Source of the DNA: Chloroflexota bacterium
Lineage (GTDB): Bacteria > Chloroflexota > Anaerolineae > Anaerolineales > Villigracilaceae
Length of the DNA: 10,000 nucleotides
Direction: 5' to 3'
Assembly: GCA_020217065.1 (NCBI GenBank)
Contig: JAIWOB010000106.1
Span: forward strand, 1 to 10,000
The notes under the pieces are model-generated. The model saw only the letters and a list, made by a program, of their open reading frames with translations, was not told the origin of the DNA and did no database searches. The position numbers and the translations under genes are program-made. Below are positions 6,520 through 10,000 of the stretch, in pieces; position 1 is the stretch's first letter; each line of letters begins with the position of its first letter.

Positions 6520-7767
6520 CTATAATAATTCTCTCGGGTCTGCAATCTTCCCCGCCAGCGCCGTTGCCGCCGCCGTGGCTGGGGACGCAAGATAAATTTC
6601 CGCCTGCGGGCTGCCCATGCGCCCGATGAAGTTACGGTTCATGGTGGTCAGGGCGCGCTCGCCCGCCGCGAGGATTCCGCCGTGACGCCCAATGCACGCG
6701 CCGCAGCCCGTCCCCGTCACCGTGCAGCCCGCTTCGAGCAAAATTTCAATCAAGCCGTTCTTCATCGCCTTCCTGTAAATCCGCTCGCTGGCAGGCGTGA
6801 CAATCACCCGCGTAAACGGGTTGACCTTCTTCCCTTTGAGCATGTTCGCCACAATTTCAATATCCTCGTAGCGGGCGTTGGTGCAAGTTCCGATATAAAC
6901 CTCGTGGACTTCCAACCCGACGACTTCCTCCAACGGTTTGACGTGGTCCACGTCGGGGTGGCAGGAAACCTGCGGGGCAAGACTCGACACGTCAATTTGA
7001 ATCACCCGCTCGTAGCGTGGATTCACAGGGACGATTTTCTCGAACGGACCCTTGGCGGGAGTCTGCGTTTCGAGGTAGTTAATCGTCACGTCGTCGGCGG
7101 CAATCAAGCCGCACTTCGCGCCAATTTCAGTGGACATGTTCGGGAAGACGATGCGCTCGTTCATCGGCAGGCTTTCGATGTAGTCGCCGCCGAATTCGAC
7201 GGAGCGATACGTGCCGCCGTCCATGCCCATCATGCCCGCGATGTAAATCATCACGTCCTTGGCGTAGACTCCGCTTTGGGCTTTGCCTGTGAGTTCAATG
7301 CGAATCGTTTCGGGAACTTTGAACCAGCATTTGCCCGTCACCCACGCCACGGCGATTTCGGTGGAGCCAAGTCCCGCGCCAAACGCGCCCATCGCGCCGT
7401 AGGTGTTGGAGTGCGAGTCCGCGCCGATGACAACCGCGCCAGGCGTGACGTAGCCTTCCTCAATCATCACCTGATGGCAGACGCCCTGATGATAAAAATG
7501 CGGAAGTCCCTGCTCGCGGACAAACTCGATGATTTTCTTGTGGTTCTCCGCCGCCAGAACGTTGGGCGCGGGATAGGCATGGTCGAGATGCAGCACGATG
7601 CGGCTCTTGTCGTAAATCGGCTTGCCGATGTCGCGGAAGGCTTTAATCGCCAGCGGCGTGGTGTTGTCGTGGCTCATGATGTAGTCCACATCCAAAAGCA
7701 GGATTTCGCCCGCCTGAACGGGACGCCCCGCCTTGCGGGAAAAGATTTCTTCGATAAGCGTTCCCAT
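6520..7767 (-). CDS. lysT: homoaconitase large subunit (LeuC/LysT family)
   Basis: This is the 4Fe-4S-binding catalytic subunit of homoaconitase. The 415-residue length matches the short, two-subunit LeuC-like branch rather than the 460-470-residue proteobacterial LeuC. Landmarks are VDYIMSHDNTTPLA (27-40), LDHAYPAP (61-68), GADSHSNTYGAMGAFGAGLGSTE (115-137), cluster ligand Cys295 in GTCTNARYEDI, the other ligands Cys355 and Cys358 in TGTGCGACIGRHGG, and NRNFIGRMGS (377-386). The ATG at 7767 lies 3 bases after the stop codon of the preceding gene, whose last codons supply the AAAGGA ribosome binding site, so translation is probably coupled. Isopropylmalate isomerase activity is possible in addition or instead. 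Confidence 0.88.
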   Translation of the reverse strand: MGTLIEEIFSRKAGRPVQAGEILLLDVDYIMSHDNTTPLAIKAFRDIGKPIYDKSRIVLHLDHAYPAPNVLAAENHKKIIEFVREQGLPHFYHQGVCHQVMIEEGYVTPGAVVIGADSHSNTYGAMGAFGAGLGSTEIAVAWVTGKCWFKVPETIRIELTGKAQSGVYAKDVMIYIAGMMGMDGGTYRSVEFGGDYIESLPMNERIVFPNMSTEIGAKCGLIAADDVTINYLETQTPAKGPFEKIVPVNPRYERVIQIDVSSLAPQVSCHPDVDHVKPLEEVVGLEVHEVYIGTCTNARYEDIEIVANMLKGKKVNPFTRVIVTPASERIYRKAMKNGLIEILLEAGCTVTGTGCGACIGRHGGILAAGERALTTMNRNFIGRMGSPQAEIYLASPATAAATALAGKIADPRELL

Positions 7768-7770
7768 AAT

Positions 7771-9156
7771 TTATCCTTTGCCGTTTCCGTTATATTTCTT
7801 CAACACCATCCTCGTTTCCGTCCGCTTCACGCCCTGCACGGTGCGGATTTCCTCGATGAGGTTGTTCAATGCCGCCATGTTCTCGGCGTTGGCGAAGGCG
7901 CTGATGTCGTAATCGCCTGTGACTTCATAAACGCTCGTGATATTTTCAAAACTCCGCAGGCGGCGCACCACCGAGGTGGTGTAAACGTGCGACTCAACTT
8001 CCAGCATGATGATGGCGTGAATATCGTGCGGGATGACGTCCATCTCGCGCCCCGTCACCTGTTCGGCGATTTCGAGAATGTCCGCGTCGAACAACTGCTT
8101 GCGGCGGTCGCCGACGTTCTTGATGCGGGTGACGATGACCTCCAACTCCGCAGGGCTGACCTCGATGCCGTACTCGTCCAGCCGCGCCGCGACAGCGGTT
8201 TTGCCGGTGTATTTGTCAATGATGATTTTGCGTTCGCGTCCGATGACGGCGGGGTCAAACGGCTCGTAAGTGCGCGGGTCCTTCAACACGCCGTTGGTGT
8301 GGACTCCGCTCTTGTGGCTGAAGGCGTTCTGTCCCGTGATGGGTTTGTTCGCCGCCAGAAAAAATCCCGTGGACTTTTCGAGATACGCGGAGAGTTCCAC
8401 CAGCGGTTCAAGGTTGTACTTCGTCTCGCCTTCGAGGTTGTGGAAGGCAACGACGGTTTCCGCGAGGTCGGGGATGCCCGCGCGCTCGCCCATCCCGTTG
8501 ACGGTAGTGTGGATGCAATCCGCGCCGGCGCGAATCCCAGCCATGGCGTTCGCCAGCGCCAGCCCGTAATCGTTGTGGCAGTGCAAGTCAATCTGACAGG
8601 GAAGAAGCCGCTCGCGCAGCGCCTTCACCCGCTCATAGAAAAGGTGCGGCTGCATGATTCCCAGCGTGTCGGCAAAACTGATTCGGTCCGCGCCCGCTTC
8701 GATGGCGGCGTTGCAGACCTGAACCAAAAATTCAAAGTCGGTGCGGGTGGCGTCCTCAGGCGTGTAACGGACGTTGAGTCCCAGCCCTCGGGCGTAGGCG
8801 ATGTGTTCGGTGATGATGCGAAGCGCTTCGTCATGGGTCTTACGCAGTTTCGCGTCGAGGTGAATCTGCGAAGTGGCGTAGAAAATCGCCACGCGCTTCG
8901 CGCCGCAGGCTTTGGCTTTGTCAATGCCCGAACGGGAGGCGATGCTGTGGGCGACAATCTCCGCCCGCAGACCGAGCGCGGAGATGCGCTTGAGCGCCGC
9001 CGCCACGTTGTTCGAGACCGACGGGTCGCCCGCTTCAATCATGTCCACGCCGATGCGGTCAAGCGCCTGCGCGATGTGGACTTTTTCGTCCACCGTAAAG
9101 TTGACGTAGGGCGTTTGCTCGCCTTCTCTCAATGTAGTATCCAAAATCTGAACCAT
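7771..9156 (-). CDS. hcs: homocitrate synthase with C-terminal RAM (Lrp/AsnC-type) domain
   Basis: This enzyme condenses acetyl-CoA with 2-oxoglutarate to homocitrate, the committed step of AAA lysine synthesis. The 461 residues divide into a DRE-TIM barrel and an extension. Visible are DTTLREGEQTP (6-16, catalytic Arg10/Glu11), ATSQIHLDAKLRKTHDEAL (94-112), RYTPEDATRTD (130-140), the metal motif HCHNDYGLA (192-200), and NGMGERAGIPDL (220-231). From about 380 to 453 follows IIMLEVESHVYTTSVVRRL, VTGDYDI and GVKRTETRMVL, the pattern of the small effector-binding RAM domain of Lrp/AsnC regulators; similar fusions occur in Sulfolobus-type homocitrate synthases. It may give lysine feedback control. 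The ATG at 9156 has GAGGAG 6 bases upstream. Isopropylmalate or citramalate synthase are alternatives; the Lys-rich leader and LysX favour homocitrate. Confidence 0.85.
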   Translation of the reverse strand: MVQILDTTLREGEQTPYVNFTVDEKVHIAQALDRIGVDMIEAGDPSVSNNVAAALKRISALGLRAEIVAHSIASRSGIDKAKACGAKRVAIFYATSQIHLDAKLRKTHDEALRIITEHIAYARGLGLNVRYTPEDATRTDFEFLVQVCNAAIEAGADRISFADTLGIMQPHLFYERVKALRERLLPCQIDLHCHNDYGLALANAMAGIRAGADCIHTTVNGMGERAGIPDLAETVVAFHNLEGETKYNLEPLVELSAYLEKSTGFFLAANKPITGQNAFSHKSGVHTNGVLKDPRTYEPFDPAVIGRERKIIIDKYTGKTAVAARLDEYGIEVSPAELEVIVTRIKNVGDRRKQLFDADILEIAEQVTGREMDVIPHDIHAIIMLEVESHVYTTSVVRRLRSFENITSVYEVTGDYDISAFANAENMAALNNLIEEIRTVQGVKRTETRMVLKKYNGNGKG

Positions 9157-9171
9157 GATTTCTCCTCTTTC

Positions 9172-9205
9172 AGACCTGACGAGTTTCCAAAAACCTGTCA
9201 GGTCT
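9172..9205. repeat. inverted repeat AGACCTGAC/GTCAGGTCT before hcs
   Basis: Perfect 9-bp arms (9172-9180 and 9197-9205) are separated by 16 bases. The right arm region AAACCTGTCAGGTCT is one base different from the 15-bp palindromes in the argG 5' region. It lies between the lys terminator and the hcs ribosome binding site, the equivalent position to that in the arginine unit. Confidence 0.65.
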
Positions 9206-9212
9206 TTTGGTG

Positions 9213-9246
9213 AAATAAAAAACGCTCCCCGTTGCCGGGGAGCGTT
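9213..9246 (-). terminator. intrinsic terminator of the lys attenuator
   Basis: On the minus strand AACGCTCCCCG pairs perfectly with CGGGGAGCGTT around a GCAA tetraloop of the stable GNRA type, followed by TTTTTTATTT. It sits between the Lys-rich leader ORF and hcs, so like the arg terminator it must be conditional for the promoter at 9421-9448 to drive the operon. Confidence 0.9.
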
Positions 9247-9362
9247 GATGCGGTAAACGAAAAGCCCAAAGACTAGGCGTGAATTCCCAACATCCTTTTC
9301 ATGGCTTTCTGGTCAACCGAAACAAGCCCACACCCGGCAGCTTTCGCTGCGAGGCTGGGCTT
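9233..9362 (-). promoter_or_regulatory. lys attenuator: alternative RNA pairings
   Basis: In the minus-strand RNA the leader segment TGCCGGG (9333-9339) is exactly complementary to CCCGGCA in the loop and 5' arm of the terminator (9233-9239), a 7-bp candidate antiterminator. The same segment lies in a competing leader hairpin: outer arms AAGCCCA (9356-9362) and TGGGCTT (9324-9330), inner GCAGC-GAAA-GCTGC (9337-9350). Leader Lys codons 15 and 17 lie at the 5' edge of the outer arm, so a ribosome stalled there would cover that arm and free the antiterminator strand. A second TGGGCTT after the leader stop (about 9261-9267) could also pair with the outer arm. The pairings are visible; the regulatory model is inferred and weaker than for arg. 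Confidence 0.6.
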
Positions 9363-9410
9363 GCGCTTGGCGCGCGCTTCCATGAGGATGCTCGCTTTGT
9401 CTCTGAACAT
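9273..9410 (-). CDS. Lys-rich leader peptide of the lysine operon
   Basis: This 45-codon ORF starts 10 bases after the -10 box, without a ribosome binding site, and ends 26 bases before the terminator stem. Six residues are Lys (5, 15, 17, 23, 35, 38), including KRK at 15-17, and four are Arg. Leu is not enriched in clusters, which argues against a leucine operon. The expected RNA 5' end is at or within a few bases of AUG, implying leaderless translation. The peptide has no recognisable domain. Leader-peptide attenuation of a lysine cluster has been reported for Thermus thermophilus, so the principle has precedent. As for arg, the frame is open upstream but passes through the promoter. Confidence 0.75.
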   Translation of the reverse strand: MFRDKASILMEARAKRKPSLAAKAAGCGLVSVDQKAMKRMLGIHA

Positions 9411-9420
9411 ATTGGGCGGT

Positions 9421-9448
9421 ATTCTACTCGAAATGTGAAATGAGTCAA
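9421..9448 (-). promoter_or_regulatory. promoter of the lys unit
   Basis: TTGACT (9443-9448) and TAGAAT (9421-9426), 16 bases apart, with ATG of the leader 10 bases after the -10 box. The block from CCATTGACT through the leader start codon and next codon matches the arg promoter at 42 of 47 bases, with no insertions. The -35 box is 26 bases after the stop codon of the short DUF427 ORF. Confidence 0.85.
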
Positions 9449-9474
9449 TGGTTTCAAACAAACAAATTCGGCGT

Positions 9475-9681
9475 TTATGGAATTACCCGCACGCCGTTTA
9501 CCTCCAGCGTAAAGGAACTTGCAACCCCTTTCCAGGGACAAACCGTATGCGTTTCGCTTGGCTTGAAATATTCGCGGAAAACGGCTTCAGGCGGAAAATA
9601 ATGATTGCCTTCCACTACAATTGTTTGTTCGCTTTCGGCGACGACGACATTGTCCCATATCGCTTTCCTGTTTGACCTCAT
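9475..9681 (-). CDS. short DUF427 protein, apparently truncated at the C terminus
   Basis: This 68-residue ORF matches the first two thirds of the small (about 90-95-residue) DUF427 proteins: NRKAIWDNVVVAESEQTIVV near the start, then NHYFPPEAV, EYFKPSETHTVCPWKG (about 38-53) and ASSFTLEVNG. The family normally continues with an aromatic AWYYP-like stretch and a final helix; here the frame stops after VRVIP. No matching continuation is seen in the other frames before the lys promoter begins. The ATG at 9681 is 13 bases after the preceding stop and has only a weak ribosome binding site. The function of DUF427 is not established. It may be a decaying gene or a shortened but working one. Confidence 0.65.
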   Translation of the reverse strand: MRSNRKAIWDNVVVAESEQTIVVEGNHYFPPEAVFREYFKPSETHTVCPWKGVASSFTLEVNGVRVIP

Positions 9682-9694
9682 TGGGAAAATTCAA

Positions 9695-10000
9695 CTACCA
9701 GCCATGGGTCCCAGGCTCGCCTTTGAAGGGTCCCGTTATATCGCTGGTAATCCACCCGCCATAAAACGAGCCGGGCTGCGGAAGGACGCGCTCGTCGTCC
9801 ACAAAACAGGCGTCCATGGGAGCGGCGTAAAAAGCGATGAAATCCTTCAACAGAATATAGGCGGGGGTTGGGTTGGGATAAAACCAAGCGGCGTTTTCTA
9901 CAAGGCGCGTTTTCACTCGCAGGGAATAATATGCGGCGCGTCCTTTCCACTCGCAAAAACTGCCGCCCGCGCTTGGAATCAGAAACTCCAGCCGGACATC
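9695..10000 (-). CDS. DUF427 domain protein, C-terminal 102 residues
   Basis: The frame is open to the window edge, so the N terminus and start are not visible. The visible part has the family pattern: SFCEWKGRAAYYSLRV, then NAAWFYPNPTPAYILLKDFIAFY, MDACFVDDERVLPQPGSFYGGWITSDITGPFKGEPGTHGW, ending in the typical terminal GW. This is the complete C terminus of the longer DUF427 subgroup. It is followed 13 bases later by the short DUF427 ORF, so the two probably share a transcript. Its biochemical role is unknown, and nothing ties it to lysine or arginine synthesis beyond its position. Confidence 0.85.
   Translation of the reverse strand, partial: DVRLEFLIPSAGGSFCEWKGRAAYYSLRVKTRLVENAAWFYPNPTPAYILLKDFIAFYAAPMDACFVDDERVLPQPGSFYGGWITSDITGPFKGEPGTHGW

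Noticed and set aside
4822..9156. A leucine operon (leuA-leuC-leuD-leuB)
   Set aside because: The enzymes are of the same families, but lysX closes the unit, the dehydrogenase carries RENTEGLY and Thermus homoisocitrate dehydrogenase-like segments, and the leader is Lys-rich, not Leu-rich. Dual use is not excluded.
6682..9213. A very long open frame (843 codons) on the plus strand
   Set aside because: It runs antisense through the homoaconitase large subunit and homocitrate synthase genes, both with clear motifs. Its translation is low-complexity, rich in Arg, Val, Asp and His, without any domain, as expected of an antisense shadow in GC-rich DNA.
9157..9474. A lysine riboswitch (L-box) in the hcs leader
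   Set aside because: The leader is filled by the Lys-rich ORF and its hairpins, and I could not recognise the multi-helix L-box core. A covariance-model search would settle it.

Overview
The window is moderately GC-rich bacterial chromosomal DNA. Every gene I can support lies on the minus strand, so transcription runs from high to low coordinates. The gene set is AAA-pathway lysine synthesis on the LysW carrier, LysW/LysX-type genes next to argG/argH, short repeats between genes, and leader ORFs that appear to start at or near the mRNA 5' end. This fits a thermophile-like or environmental lineage such as Chloroflexota (Anaerolineae-like) or a Deinococcus-Thermus relative. Chloroflexota is my preferred guess, but it rests on pattern recognition only.

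Layout in transcription order. (1) 10000-9475: the end of a DUF427 protein, then a second DUF427 ORF that looks cut short. (2) 9448-3880: a lysine transcription unit. It has a promoter, a Lys-rich 45-residue leader ORF and an intrinsic terminator, followed by homocitrate synthase with a C-terminal RAM-like domain, homoaconitase large and small subunits, homoisocitrate dehydrogenase, and LysX. (3) 3837 to beyond position 1: an arginine transcription unit. It has a nearly identical promoter, an Arg-rich 34-residue leader ORF and an intrinsic terminator, followed by argG, argH, lysW and the N-terminal 188 codons of a second LysX-family ligase, probably ArgX.

How the genes work together. The first four lysine-unit enzymes make 2-aminoadipate precursors from 2-oxoglutarate and acetyl-CoA. 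LysX then attaches 2-aminoadipate to the C-terminal Glu of LysW. In the arginine unit, lysW and the second ligase share an operon with argG and argH. This suggests that the same carrier also protects glutamate for ornithine/arginine synthesis, as known in Sulfolobus. The kinase, reductase, aminotransferase and deacylase steps are not in this window.

The most interesting signal is regulatory. Both units start with a paralogous attenuation module: a shared promoter (42 of 47 bases identical through the leader start codon), a start codon 10 bases after the -10 box with no ribosome binding site, a leader peptide rich in the end-product amino acid, and a strong terminator. In each leader a segment can pair with the 5' side of the terminator, with the stall codons placed as in classical attenuation. 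The leader codon content independently supports reading unit 2 as lysine (not leucine) and unit 3 as arginine. Three related elements of about 82-93 bp, with terminal inverted repeats, sit 1-2 bp after stop codons inside the two operons.
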